DNA from: a virus
IMG/VR virus record: IMGVR_UViG_3300009167_000004
Location: 1 to 45,972 of that record
Direction: 5' to 3' (one strand)
DNA: 45,972 nucleotides
This document shows positions 32,335-41,755 of this stretch, in pieces. The notes beneath the pieces are model-generated. The model was not told where the DNA came from and did not search any database. It worked only from the letters and a program-made list of their open reading frames with translations. Within the stretch, counting starts at the first letter, position 1, and each line of letters opens with the position of its first letter. Position numbers and translations under genes: made by a program.

Positions 32335-34250
32335 GCGAAAACGATAGGTTGAAGACGCCTGTATCAAGTCGTCAGCCTCCGACGCCGGAATCGGCTCTTC
32401 GATGGCTACAACTGGAAGTCCACCCGCTCCTGATGGAGCTGCGTAAGAGGTTCAATCAGGTTCTTGCGGTATACGACGACCATACGGAGCTGACTGCAGC
32501 GTCTCGGGCGGCTGCAAACCAGCATCCCTCTGCCGCTATCAATATCGACGATGGAACCCTCGTTGGGAACCTCGCCGGCATGGAAACCTTGCTGGCAGCC
32601 ATTGCTTTTCTGGACCAGCTCAATTCTGACAAGGTAGCAGTCGACAGCACAGACCATGCAGCAGCAGGAGCTGCCTACCTTCTCGATAAGCTTGCTAATA
32701 GCGGGAACGTTCAGTTTGCACTCGAGACCGCCGGTGGCCTTCGGCGCGTAAAGGGAACTGTGAACATACCTGGGGGGCTCACGCTCACAAGCGCGGTTCC
32801 TCTATCCGACACTCCAGGTGGCGATCCTGGCCTATATCTTGGAACCGAGGCGGCTGCGAAGGATCATAGACACCCCAAGGAAGATCCTGTTGTCGAAGGA
32901 GCGTACCTGTATACGGCCTACATCGTCGGGTCTATTTGGACCGCGTGCGAAACCGTGTTCGGAGGCTACATTCACCCCTGGAACAACGGTTGGACTGAGA
33001 CCGCGCTTGGATCGGGTGTCTGGAACCGTGATGCGGTTGGGGCTGTCACGGAGGCTGGAATTGTGGCGGCGTTCTTTGACGGAGTCACCCCAACACTTGG
33101 AATGCGGGTGTTCTCGACGTACTCACCCTCGGCGCCATGGCGCATGTTCGATGGGATCTACGTCGTTACAGATCTCGGATCGGAGTCAACCCACGGTCAG
33201 GTCACCAGGGCAACCGACCTCGACGAGTCTTCGGAGTTCGTGGTCCAAAAGTGTGTTCAGGTGACAGGCGGAAACTCGACACCCAATCACCTGTTTCGCT
33301 ACGACGGGCCCGCCCTCCCAACTGTCGACACAGATCCTTTGACCTGGACCGATCTGGGCGTTGTCACACCGCCGGCCGGCGATCTGTTCGAGCTTCTGAC
33401 GTCCATGCAGCTCACGTCAGAAGGTGCATCGACAGAAGAACACGAGCAAACCCTGGTAATCGACGTCGGCGATGGGGAAACGGCGTTCACCGAAACGTTC
33501 TCTACTCTTGACAATACGCCAGGCGTCGCAGAGTACCCCGCGGGCATGACGTCGTTTCGTGCGATGGCTTATGCGACCGCGGGCTCTTCAGGAAGCGAAA
33601 CAACGCTCACGGCCAGGCTTTACAAGAAGCCTCTTTCCGGCCTGTCAACTCTTCTCGTTGAAGCAACAAGCCTGGACATCACGGCGACGGCGGCGACGAT
33701 TGTAGAATGGCAGAAGTACGGTGCCACGCCGATCTCGATGAACCCTACCGACAAGTTTCTGGTGATCTGGAATGCGACCACCACCAGCACAACTCCCGTA
33801 ACGGTTCATCTGATCGACAACAACTGGCAGCGCTCTACTCGCGTGCGCACGACCGTACAGATGGCCACGGAAGGTGCTCCAGCATGGAACGATATCGTTC
33901 CAACGGGGTCGGCGACGTTCCCTCTGTCAGCTGCCACCCTGGTCACCGGAGGAAAACTCATTCTCGGGCCATCAGATCGATACCTCGTCGATCCGAGTGG
34001 TTTTGACCTCATTCAGATTTCGACTCCTACGGTTTCCACGGGACAGACGAAAGAGATTACGCTGATTTTCTCTGCGGCCACAAAGCTTCGCCACGCAGGA
34101 GCTGCAGACAGTGGATTCTCTCCGCTCTACCTTCATCATGCGGGATCTCCAATGAACCCCTTGGCATTCAATTACGCTTACGCTGTTGCAACATTCATGT
34201 GGGCCCCATCCATATCGAATTGGCTGCTGACGGCCTATCACGTTACGTAG
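32331..34250 (+). CDS. Large beta-rich virion protein, putative fibre
   Basis: 639 residues starting in an ATGA overlap. Residues 1-140 are helical (a trimer-type stalk or adaptor); the rest is beta-rich with strands like TLVIDVGDG and LTARLYKKPL, a HRHPKED element near residue 180 and a hydrophobic, aromatic end. It looks like a fibre or appendage protein. The place upstream of TerL is unusual for a tail fibre. No family recognised. Confidence 0.7.
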   Translation: MSENDRLKTPVSSRQPPTPESALRWLQLEVHPLLMELRKRFNQVLAVYDDHTELTAASRAAANQHPSAAINIDDGTLVGNLAGMETLLAAIAFLDQLNSDKVAVDSTDHAAAGAAYLLDKLANSGNVQFALETAGGLRRVKGTVNIPGGLTLTSAVPLSDTPGGDPGLYLGTEAAAKDHRHPKEDPVVEGAYLYTAYIVGSIWTACETVFGGYIHPWNNGWTETALGSGVWNRDAVGAVTEAGIVAAFFDGVTPTLGMRVFSTYSPSAPWRMFDGIYVVTDLGSESTHGQVTRATDLDESSEFVVQKCVQVTGGNSTPNHLFRYDGPALPTVDTDPLTWTDLGVVTPPAGDLFELLTSMQLTSEGASTEEHEQTLVIDVGDGETAFTETFSTLDNTPGVAEYPAGMTSFRAMAYATAGSSGSETTLTARLYKKPLSGLSTLLVEATSLDITATAATIVEWQKYGATPISMNPTDKFLVIWNATTTSTTPVTVHLIDNNWQRSTRVRTTVQMATEGAPAWNDIVPTGSATFPLSAATLVTGGKLILGPSDRYLVDPSGFDLIQISTPTVSTGQTKEITLIFSAATKLRHAGAADSGFSPLYLHHAGSPMNPLAFNYAYAVATFMWAPSISNWLLTAYHVT

Positions 34251-34258
34251 GAGGAGCA

Positions 34259-35842
34259 ATGAAAACTCGAACGACAGCATTGGTATTCGCCACCATCGCG
34301 CTGGCACAGATGATCGTTTGGCCTGCAGCACTGGCAACGGACGGAACGAACGGATCGAGTGGACCTGCAGCGTTGGACTATGACACCGATCAGTTGTTCG
34401 ACTCACAAGACCCTCCCCATGTTCTCATCGTGGGCACGGAGACTGTAACTCTTACGGGCCACGGTACCGCCACGATCACATCGGCAGCCGGAGGAACGCT
34501 TTATGGTGAGAATGGGATTGGATTCCTTGCCACCGAGACAGAAACCGCATCATTGACCTATACAGAGACTACTACGGACACGGTTACTGTAGCTACGACG
34601 TCCACGGCCACAGGTACGGGAATTGTAACCGGATCTAGCAATACGGATACGGGGACTTTGACCGCTGGAGCTACGATAACGGTTACTATTCCAACAACGC
34701 AGACACACACTGTGTATCAGACAGCATCGAATACGGGAACTTTCACCAAAACGGCGGTGGGAGTCGTGTGGACAGGAACAGGGGTGTTTACGGCATCACA
34801 GTCCACTACCGAAACAGGATCCCTGACGGCGACAGGTACAGGAACGGCTACCGGGACTGGAACAGGGACCGGAACGGTAAGCGGAACCGCTACCGGGACA
34901 CGCATCGCTTGGGGACAAGCATTTGTAACGGACACGCAGCAGGCAGCGGCAACCCAGACGGTAAGCGCTACCAATACGTTAGCGTCGATAACTACAGTTA
35001 CTTCAACCAGAACGGCAACCTACACGTACGATCATTTTGCGACATGTGTAGAGAGTGCTGTCGGTCTTATAAATGCCACCGGAACAGGAAGCGGTACGTG
35101 GACCAATACGGCAAGCGATACCGCCTATGAGACTGTAACTCTAACCAGTAGCTCGACGTCCACGTTGACGACCACAACTACCTCGGCTTCCACATCGGAC
35201 AATCCGACGATTGAGACTATCTACGGGAACGGAGCTGGGACATTTATAGCAGACTACTGTGGAAGTCAGGGAATAGCTGGAGCAATAGGAACGGGACTGG
35301 CTACCCCAACTCAATTTGGGAATTGGCCCGAGGGATCGTGCGATCCGTTTCACACCGCATCCATTACCGACGCCAGTGGCGTTGTCGATATGGGGACTCC
35401 GACTTCATGGTGGAGCCCAGGTTGGGTGTGGCCTGCCGGTGTATGGAGAGTACGAATGAGGGCCTACGCATCGTCTTTGGCGTCGGCGAGCTACGTTCGC
35501 GTAACCATCATGGTGTACTGGGCAGCAGTCGACGATTCATGGTGCGCATCGCCTGTTTCTGTTTCTACGGGAATGCAAGCCGACTTCCTGGTCACCTATA
35601 CATCGGGAACGGTTCCCTACAATGGAGGGCCTACGCATACTTGGGAACAGTCTACTGGCAAGAACCTGTGGTATGAGCCAGCATACCCGTCGGGTTGGGG
35701 GGCCGGATGTCACAAACCACCCTTGGTGGGTTTGAAGCTCGAGGCATATACGACCGCTACGACTCCGGTGGTTATAACGGTTCAGGATGCCGATTTTGAA
35801 ACTCCGCTTGTAGCGAAACAGACGTACGATCCGGGACCGTAG
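34259..35842 (+). CDS. Secreted Thr/Gly-rich repeat protein
   Basis: 527 residues from ATG 34259 (GGAGGAG 3 bases upstream). A Sec signal peptide (MKTRTTALVFATIALAQM...ALA) is followed by a ~300-residue region built almost only of Thr, Ser, Gly, Ala and Val, with TGTATGTGTGTGT at its core. The C-terminal ~200 residues are a Trp/Cys-containing beta domain (SWWSPGWVWPAGVWRVRM). Thr-rich tandem sequences resemble surface stalks or adhesins. A signal-peptide protein directly in front of TerL is unusual for a virion part. Confidence 0.75.
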   Translation: MKTRTTALVFATIALAQMIVWPAALATDGTNGSSGPAALDYDTDQLFDSQDPPHVLIVGTETVTLTGHGTATITSAAGGTLYGENGIGFLATETETASLTYTETTTDTVTVATTSTATGTGIVTGSSNTDTGTLTAGATITVTIPTTQTHTVYQTASNTGTFTKTAVGVVWTGTGVFTASQSTTETGSLTATGTGTATGTGTGTGTVSGTATGTRIAWGQAFVTDTQQAAATQTVSATNTLASITTVTSTRTATYTYDHFATCVESAVGLINATGTGSGTWTNTASDTAYETVTLTSSSTSTLTTTTTSASTSDNPTIETIYGNGAGTFIADYCGSQGIAGAIGTGLATPTQFGNWPEGSCDPFHTASITDASGVVDMGTPTSWWSPGWVWPAGVWRVRMRAYASSLASASYVRVTIMVYWAAVDDSWCASPVSVSTGMQADFLVTYTSGTVPYNGGPTHTWEQSTGKNLWYEPAYPSGWGAGCHKPPLVGLKLEAYTTATTPVVITVQDADFETPLVAKQTYDPGP

Positions 35843-37399
35843 ATGGACATAGAAGAGCTGTATAAACCGTCTGACGTGCAAGCTGAGGGTCATGCTTGCC
35901 CTGCCAGGGTTATTCTGTACGGTGGAACAGCTGGCTGCGGGAAAACCTTGTTTTTGCGGCGCGATCCTGTCGTTACCCAACTGTGCGGAGAGATAGATAG
36001 GTTCGTCATGGCGAGAAGGGCCGGTCAGACCTTCAAATCGGTCGGCTGGGCTCTTCACCTGCGCAGAAACCGAACCATGCTCGAGCAAACCATCTTGGAC
36101 ATGCTCGATTTTTCCAAGAAGATGGATCCCGGGTGCGAGTGGAACAGTCAATCTAAGATTTTGACCCATACCTGTGGTTACCGGATGCAGTTCGGTCACA
36201 TGCAATACGAGGAGGACTACCGACAGTACGACACGAACGAGTATACGCATATCGCAATGGACGAGGCGGTGCAGTTCTTGTTCATTCAATACACAATGCT
36301 TCGCCTCCGCATCCGAACTGCAGATCCGATCTTGCGCGCAAAGCGCCGGATGGTTCTTGCCTCGAACCCGGACTCCCCAGCTGAAGGGGTATGGGTAAAG
36401 GAGAACTTTGTCGACCCCGCGCCACATGGAAGGACCATGCTACGCGAGACTGTGCGGTTGTTCGACGGAAGCCAAGAGACCTATACGCGGATGTATATTC
36501 CTGCGTTTATCACGGATAACCCTGACAAAGCCTATGCGCGTGCGTACGAGGCAGATCTCCGGACCCTTCCCTACCACATCCAGCAAGCACGTCTTTATGC
36601 AAACTGGAACGTTGTTGCGGGTGCGTTCTTTGAATATGAATTTCGACCAGATGTTCATATTGTTGCCCCATTCAAGATCCCTAGTTACATGACTAGGTTC
36701 CGTGTACTGGACTGGGGCTACAAAACAGCTGCCGTATGTAAGTGGTACGCTGTAACCGAGGATGATGATCTTATTTGTTATCGCGAGGTCACGTGGAACT
36801 ACAAGGTAGCGGACGAGGATAGAAAGGACTGCCAACTTGTAGCTATGGAAATTCGCAATATAGAAAAGAGAGCCGGAGAGTGGGATGAGGTGGAGAATTG
36901 CTCAAAGCTGACGGGACCGGCGGACACACAGATCTGTGAAAAGCGCGGTAACGTTGGGCCCACGATTGAAGAAAGAATGGCAGAAGAGGGGGTCTACTGG
37001 ATCAAATGCAGCAAGGATAGATTTGCTGCAACTCAAGAGTTACTGCGTCGCCTAAAGGACATCCCAAAACCTGGGAAGGGACGCCCAGGGATAACGTGGT
37101 TCAACACGTGTGTGCACACTGCCAGAACGATCCCAATGATAAAGGTGGACCCAGCAGATGCGGAGGTCCCGCTCAAGGGAGGAGACGATCACTGGCTCGA
37201 TTGCGACTTCTACGCTGTCCTTTATCGAGCCGGATCGTCGGATGTCAAGGATCGCGATGAGGTGGAAGACGTGAACGAGCCGGACGACATCATGCTTACC
37301 TTTGGATCGGCGGCGGCTAAGGCCGATATCGAGCGTAGGAAGCGACTGTTTGACAGTATAAAAACCGCACCTGGCGGAAAGTACGGCTACGGACTATAG
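35843..37399 (+). CDS. terL: Terminase large subunit
   Basis: 518 residues. The ATPase has Walker A GGTAGCGKT at residues 27-35 and Walker B THIAMDEA at ~136. The nuclease domain has its first acid in VLDWGYK near residue 290, later GPADTQ, and HWLDCDFYAV near the end, the usual RNase H-fold acids. It packages DNA into proheads and cuts it. Its ATG directly follows the previous stop. Length is normal for the family. Confidence 0.93.
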   Translation: MDIEELYKPSDVQAEGHACPARVILYGGTAGCGKTLFLRRDPVVTQLCGEIDRFVMARRAGQTFKSVGWALHLRRNRTMLEQTILDMLDFSKKMDPGCEWNSQSKILTHTCGYRMQFGHMQYEEDYRQYDTNEYTHIAMDEAVQFLFIQYTMLRLRIRTADPILRAKRRMVLASNPDSPAEGVWVKENFVDPAPHGRTMLRETVRLFDGSQETYTRMYIPAFITDNPDKAYARAYEADLRTLPYHIQQARLYANWNVVAGAFFEYEFRPDVHIVAPFKIPSYMTRFRVLDWGYKTAAVCKWYAVTEDDDLICYREVTWNYKVADEDRKDCQLVAMEIRNIEKRAGEWDEVENCSKLTGPADTQICEKRGNVGPTIEERMAEEGVYWIKCSKDRFAATQELLRRLKDIPKPGKGRPGITWFNTCVHTARTIPMIKVDPADAEVPLKGGDDHWLDCDFYAVLYRAGSSDVKDRDEVEDVNEPDDIMLTFGSAAAKADIERRKRLFDSIKTAPGGKYGYGL

Positions 37400-37407
37400 G
37401 AGATCCC

Positions 37408-39669
37408 ATGGTAGAGGAACAGGACGGGAATGTAGGAACCGAGGAAGAAACAGAGTCCCTACAGGACTCGGCTCCTTTGGAGTTTCCAGACGAAGCAGTT
37501 AATCTACTGCCATATCTAAAAAAAGTGGCAGCAACGGACGAGACGATTAGCAAATTCTTGAAAGAGAAGATGCCAGATATCGTTCGGAAACGATTCGATC
37601 AGTGCATCGAAGGCCGTAGCGAGTGGATAGAGAAACTGAAGGAACTGCAGCGGCTTTGGCTTGGAGCAATTATACCAAAGAAAGAGCCCTTCAAGAACGC
37701 GGCGAATATGCACATACCAATGTTGCTAAAAACAACATTGCGATTGGCGTTTCGTCTTCACGGAGAATTGTTCCGGGAAGGACGGCCACTTTTTTCGGTA
37801 CATGCGACTAACGCCGGTGTGGCCGAGAGAGCGGAAATACTATCGAAGTTCGAGAATTGGCAGTTTACGAAGGAAATACCGAACTTCGAACGGGAAGTAT
37901 TGCGGGCTGGGCTCCAGTTCTTCCGCGATGGAGAGGCGACTTTCTATTCGTATCGAGATGTAGAGAAGGGCGTAAATCGTCACGAGGCACTTTCCAATGA
38001 CGAGTTTGTATATCCATATACCTACAAAACAACCGCCCCAGATATGAGCGATGTCCCATACAAATTCATTGTATCGCGACGACAGAAGCGTGAATTGCGA
38101 GATCTGTCTCGAAACGGTTATTACGATAAGGACGCTGTCGACAAGGTTCTTAAAGAAGCCAAGGGTAGTGACGAGTCGGAGCTTGAAGAGATCCTACGAG
38201 ACACTTCAGATGAGCACGAAGGGGAGAACCGCAGGGAATACACAGAAGATTCTCCTATTATCATTCTTGAGTTTTGGGGATGGATTCAGTTCCCAAGACA
38301 GGACAGGGAAGTTCCAGTTCGCATAGCCCAAGAGATAAGTACCGACACGGTCCTGGGAGTCTACAGGAGAGAGTACGACGATCCAAACGACAGAATCCGC
38401 TATGACCGAGAAACTGCAGATCTGCAGCGTTATCAATCGGAAGTAGAACAACATCTCCGTGCAATGGAGATGGAACAGCAGGTCTTGCAGGCGGTTAGCT
38501 CACCAGCTGTCGATCCAATGGAGGCATCGCGGACGATTCAGGCTATGCAAGCCCAAAGGCCAATTCCTCCACAGAGACCAACGTGGATGAAGCTGGACGA
38601 GGCTACAGGAATGCCTCTTCCACCGGCTCCATGCAAACAGATACCAATTGAACCGTTCTCGCATGCCGTATGCATCGAGAATATCAATGGGAACCACGGG
38701 ATTGGATTTGGAACGATGCTTATGCCGCATCAGATAGCGGCAAATATCATGCTGAACCAGTTCATCGACCAGGCTACTCTTAACAACTCCTACGGTGGAC
38801 TCATACACGAGAACGTGAAACTCCCGTCAGGTATGACAACGCTTAATCCCAATGAGTGGATTCGGGTTAAGGGAGTTCCGATTGATTCGGTTGAAAAGGC
38901 CATGTTTCCCTACCGTCCACCGCTTGCCAATGGGCAGCTTTTGGATGGATTGCGAATGCAGTTAGGCGCGGCAGACGATATTTCCAGCGCCCCTGATGTC
39001 ATGTCGGGAGAAAAGGAAGGCGCGGAAACCTTCAGAGGGACGGCTACCCGCATAGAGCAGGCAACCAAGCAGTTGGCGGTTCCAGCTCGGGCCTTCATAG
39101 GGGCTCTTACACAGGTTGCGAAGAACAATGGACGTATCAACCACTTCTGGTTGCCCGCCGATAGGACGGTGACCATACGGAATCCAGCTACGGAACAAGA
39201 AGAGACGATCCATATCGGAAGGGATATGTATCGCGACGATTACGATGTCGCGTTCTCGGCTGATATGCGATTTATCTCCCGTGCTGCCGAGATCGGAGAG
39301 TCCGACGATATCCTTGGTATGTTGGTGAAGGGCTTCCCGGCAGAGATTGCCGGTTTGATTTTCAAACCTCAGATATTCTCGGAAGCGGCACGTATGTGCC
39401 TGAAGGCTAGAGGAGCAAGCAGTCTTCTGGTGTATGTCAGATCGGATGCTGAAGTAGATCAGGAAGTTATGAGGAGGCAGCAAGCTCAGCAGCAACAGAT
39501 TCCACCTCCACCACCGAACTCTACGAATAAGAAGCCGGGCCCGCCTCCGATGCCACGACCAATTCCACCTTCCATCCCAACAGGAGCGCCAAACGCTACG
39601 CCGGGAATGCAGCCACCACAGACACAACGCCCCGTAGGAACTCCGGAAGAGGCCGCACCAGGTAGATAA
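37408..39669 (+). CDS. Portal protein
   Basis: 753 residues, AGGAG 5 bases before the ATG. Features typical of podovirus portals: the early WIEKLKELQRLWLGAIIPKKEPFKNAAN region, central IENINGNHGIGFG and LMPHQIAANIMLNQFIDQATLNNS (the dodecamer core), and DISSAPDVMSGEKEGAETFRG, then a Gln/Pro-rich C-terminus. The length is close to the P22 portal (725). It follows TerL directly. Confidence 0.88.
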   Translation: MVEEQDGNVGTEEETESLQDSAPLEFPDEAVNLLPYLKKVAATDETISKFLKEKMPDIVRKRFDQCIEGRSEWIEKLKELQRLWLGAIIPKKEPFKNAANMHIPMLLKTTLRLAFRLHGELFREGRPLFSVHATNAGVAERAEILSKFENWQFTKEIPNFEREVLRAGLQFFRDGEATFYSYRDVEKGVNRHEALSNDEFVYPYTYKTTAPDMSDVPYKFIVSRRQKRELRDLSRNGYYDKDAVDKVLKEAKGSDESELEEILRDTSDEHEGENRREYTEDSPIIILEFWGWIQFPRQDREVPVRIAQEISTDTVLGVYRREYDDPNDRIRYDRETADLQRYQSEVEQHLRAMEMEQQVLQAVSSPAVDPMEASRTIQAMQAQRPIPPQRPTWMKLDEATGMPLPPAPCKQIPIEPFSHAVCIENINGNHGIGFGTMLMPHQIAANIMLNQFIDQATLNNSYGGLIHENVKLPSGMTTLNPNEWIRVKGVPIDSVEKAMFPYRPPLANGQLLDGLRMQLGAADDISSAPDVMSGEKEGAETFRGTATRIEQATKQLAVPARAFIGALTQVAKNNGRINHFWLPADRTVTIRNPATEQEETIHIGRDMYRDDYDVAFSADMRFISRAAEIGESDDILGMLVKGFPAEIAGLIFKPQIFSEAARMCLKARGASSLLVYVRSDAEVDQEVMRRQQAQQQQIPPPPPNSTNKKPGPPPMPRPIPPSIPTGAPNATPGMQPPQTQRPVGTPEEAAPGR

Positions 39670-39690
39670 CGAACCAAAGGGAGTAAACAG

Positions 39691-39963
39691 ATGGGAACAA
39701 TCAAAGACGATCCGCCGCCGCTAGACGGAATTGATGCAGACACAATAGCGGAATGGCTAGACAATCCATGTACAAAAGTAGTCTACGGATTACTGGTCGA
39801 AGCACAAAAAGAGGTAGAGAGGCGAATTGTCGAGGTGGCGTTAAGCCATGACGGCAGGACCGATTTTGACGTCGTAAAGCCCGTGCGGTCACTTGGATCG
39901 GTTCTTCAAACCATTGCTATGCATCGTCGTATATACGACGATGCGGGAGTCAAACATGAGTGA
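39691..39963 (+). CDS. Small acidic protein
   Basis: 90 residues; AAAGGGAG is upstream. One long charged helix (KVVYGLLVEAQKEVERRIVEVAL) dominates. It lies between portal and a head-region gene and overlaps the latter by 8 bases. Function unknown. Confidence 0.72.
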   Translation: MGTIKDDPPPLDGIDADTIAEWLDNPCTKVVYGLLVEAQKEVERRIVEVALSHDGRTDFDVVKPVRSLGSVLQTIAMHRRIYDDAGVKHE

Positions 39964-40498
39964 AGAAGATCAAGGATTCATCGCAAGGATGAAAGAACAC
40001 GGATACTTGAACCTGGCCCGCAAGGTACAGGAACATTCAATTCCACCCTGGCCCGGAGAGGTTCCATTTTGGCGAATACTGGTGTACAGGATTCCAGATG
40101 AATTTTCAGCCAATGAAAAAGTGGGAAGAATCTATAAACCAACAACAACGCTAGATTTGCAGAAGAACCGCAGTCCACGTGGAATCATTGTGTCGGCTGG
40201 CCTTGCTGCAATGGACTCCCTGCGAGACCATGGAATGAAAATCGGAGACATGGTGTGGATCTCACCTAATTGTGTCTACCGAGTCGAAACAGGAAGAAAC
40301 GAAAAGGGTTCCATTGAGTTCTTTTTTGCCTATGTGGGAGAAATAGTCCTCAACGAGGACATCCCAGAACGATTGACATCGGGAGAAATCAAACTGGAGC
40401 GCGAGGGGAGAAATCATATCTACCGATGGAGAGACGATCTCGTCTCGTCCAATACGGAAGACAGGAAAGATCCTCCGGTATACAGCGACGACATCTAA
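39956..40498 (+). CDS. Hypothetical protein with cpn10-reminiscent stretch
   Basis: 180 residues from ATG 39956 (GGGAG 5-6 bases upstream). RGIIVSAG...DHGMKIGDMVWISPN and later VGEIVLNED resemble the beta-barrel strands of GroES-type co-chaperonins (G-x-V-x-x-x-G ... G-D-x-V). The resemblance is weak and the N-terminus differs. A head-assembly chaperone role would suit its place between portal and scaffold. Confidence 0.6.
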   Translation: MSEEDQGFIARMKEHGYLNLARKVQEHSIPPWPGEVPFWRILVYRIPDEFSANEKVGRIYKPTTTLDLQKNRSPRGIIVSAGLAAMDSLRDHGMKIGDMVWISPNCVYRVETGRNEKGSIEFFFAYVGEIVLNEDIPERLTSGEIKLEREGRNHIYRWRDDLVSSNTEDRKDPPVYSDDI

Positions 40499-40512
40499 GG
40501 GAGCGTGACAAC

Positions 40513-41493
40513 ATGGCAACCAAAACAGGACACGACAAAAAGCAAAGCGGAGATACCGGAGGGACGGGGACTGAGACACGAAATAACCGTGATGACGATG
40601 ATCGCGATGACGATGGGCAAGGTGATGAGGACCAAGCGGCAGACCAACGAGGAGATGGCGGGGAAGGAGATATTGCGGAAGTAGAAGTACGACAAAAAGG
40701 GGACAAGTTCGAGGTCACACGCGGGCCCGATAGCCGCAAAAAGATAAGGGCCGAAAGACGGGCAGCGGAAACTCGAGGCGTTGTCAACGAGGCAATGCGT
40801 CCGATGGTAGAGCGCTTAGAGGCTCTACAGCGAATGATGACTACGGCTCAGCAGTTCGTCCCTCCCAATCAGCACGAAAGACGGGAGGAAGAAAGACCGG
40901 AGCCAGAAGCCCATCGTAAGCGTATCCAAGAGCTTCGAAAATCGCAGCAACAACTGATGACGGTTATGCGGGCTACGCAAGATCCCAAAGAGATCGAACA
41001 GGCGCAAGAAACCTACTGGAAATTGCAAGATCAGATCGAGGATACAATTGCGGACACGGCGGTTGAAAGGTTCAAAAAGTCCATGCCTTCTCCACAAGAG
41101 CCCGAGGGGGTCCGGCAGTTGCGACGGCTCTACCCCGATGTAGTTAAGGACCCTCGCGCTATGATCCTGGCAAAAGCCAAGTTCGACAGCGCCAGGGTGA
41201 TGGCGGATATGCGTAATCAGCCGTTCGACTTGGCGAAAGAGGAAAGACTGGCAATGGAAGAAGCTGCCTATGAGTTGAATCTACGCCAGCGGCCGAGTCC
41301 GTCACCGAGTGAGGCCCAACGCTCACGGTTCGCCGGCAGCTCACCTGGATCTGGGGGATCGGGTACGGAGTTCACTCGGGAACTTTCCAACATAGAGCGA
41401 AGCGCCGCCATGGCTGCCTATCCTGAATTGTCGGAGGCAGAGGCCGTTTCGGCCTGGACGAGGAGAGTTGCCAAGGCAGGGTACTTCAAGTAG
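40513..41493 (+). CDS. Scaffold-type protein
   Basis: 326 residues from ATG 40513 (GGGAG 9 bases upstream). A disordered, very acidic N-terminus (NRDDDDRDDDGQGDED) precedes a long coiled coil (~80-200) and a Ser/Gly-rich linker. A small basic C-terminal segment (AWTRRVAKAGYFK) would bind the coat protein as in known scaffolds. It lies between the portal and capsid genes and ends just before a strong terminator. Confidence 0.75.
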   Translation: MATKTGHDKKQSGDTGGTGTETRNNRDDDDRDDDGQGDEDQAADQRGDGGEGDIAEVEVRQKGDKFEVTRGPDSRKKIRAERRAAETRGVVNEAMRPMVERLEALQRMMTTAQQFVPPNQHERREEERPEPEAHRKRIQELRKSQQQLMTVMRATQDPKEIEQAQETYWKLQDQIEDTIADTAVERFKKSMPSPQEPEGVRQLRRLYPDVVKDPRAMILAKAKFDSARVMADMRNQPFDLAKEERLAMEEAAYELNLRQRPSPSPSEAQRSRFAGSSPGSGGSGTEFTRELSNIERSAAMAAYPELSEAEAVSAWTRRVAKAGYFK

Positions 41494-41554
41494 GCAGAAT
41501 CATTGGATTGACGCATCGATTAACTGAACACATCGAACATAAAATCCCGCGTCA

Positions 41555-41587
41555 ACAGGGACCGAGCAAAATCGGTCCCTGTTTTTT
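41555..41587 (+). terminator. Strong rho-independent terminator after the scaffold gene
   Basis: Perfect 11-bp stem ACAGGGACCGA / TCGGTCCCTGT, 6-base loop, then six T. It separates portal/scaffold from the head genes, which therefore need read-through or their own promoter; TATAGT near 41621 could be a -10. Confidence 0.92.
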
Positions 41588-41654
41588 GTTGATCGTTCAT
41601 TCTATCTGTGGAACCATTTCTATAGTGGCTTTTTCCAGGTGTGGCCGCACCGTT

Positions 41655-41755
41655 CGGAACTGAGCCCTCCCAGGCCGACGCTCTTTCCCGGCTGGCGCTC
41701 GCGACAGCTGCGCGGAACTGAGCAAGAACCCGCGAGCTTGGGAGTGATGCTCATG
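41655..41755 (+). promoter_or_regulatory. Structured leader RNA that pairs with the ribosome binding site of the head operon
   Basis: A three-way junction. P1 pairs CTCCCA (41667-41672) with TGGGAG (41739-41744); the latter contains the ribosome site GGGAG of ATG 41753. P2 is a 5-bp stem (41673-41677 with 41689-41693). P3 is GCTCGCG (41697-41703) with CGCGAGC (41731-41737). CGGAACTGAGC occurs twice, at 41655 and 41713; its TGAGC can pair with GCTCA over the start codon. No known riboswitch class recognised. It likely controls head-protein synthesis. Confidence 0.62.
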
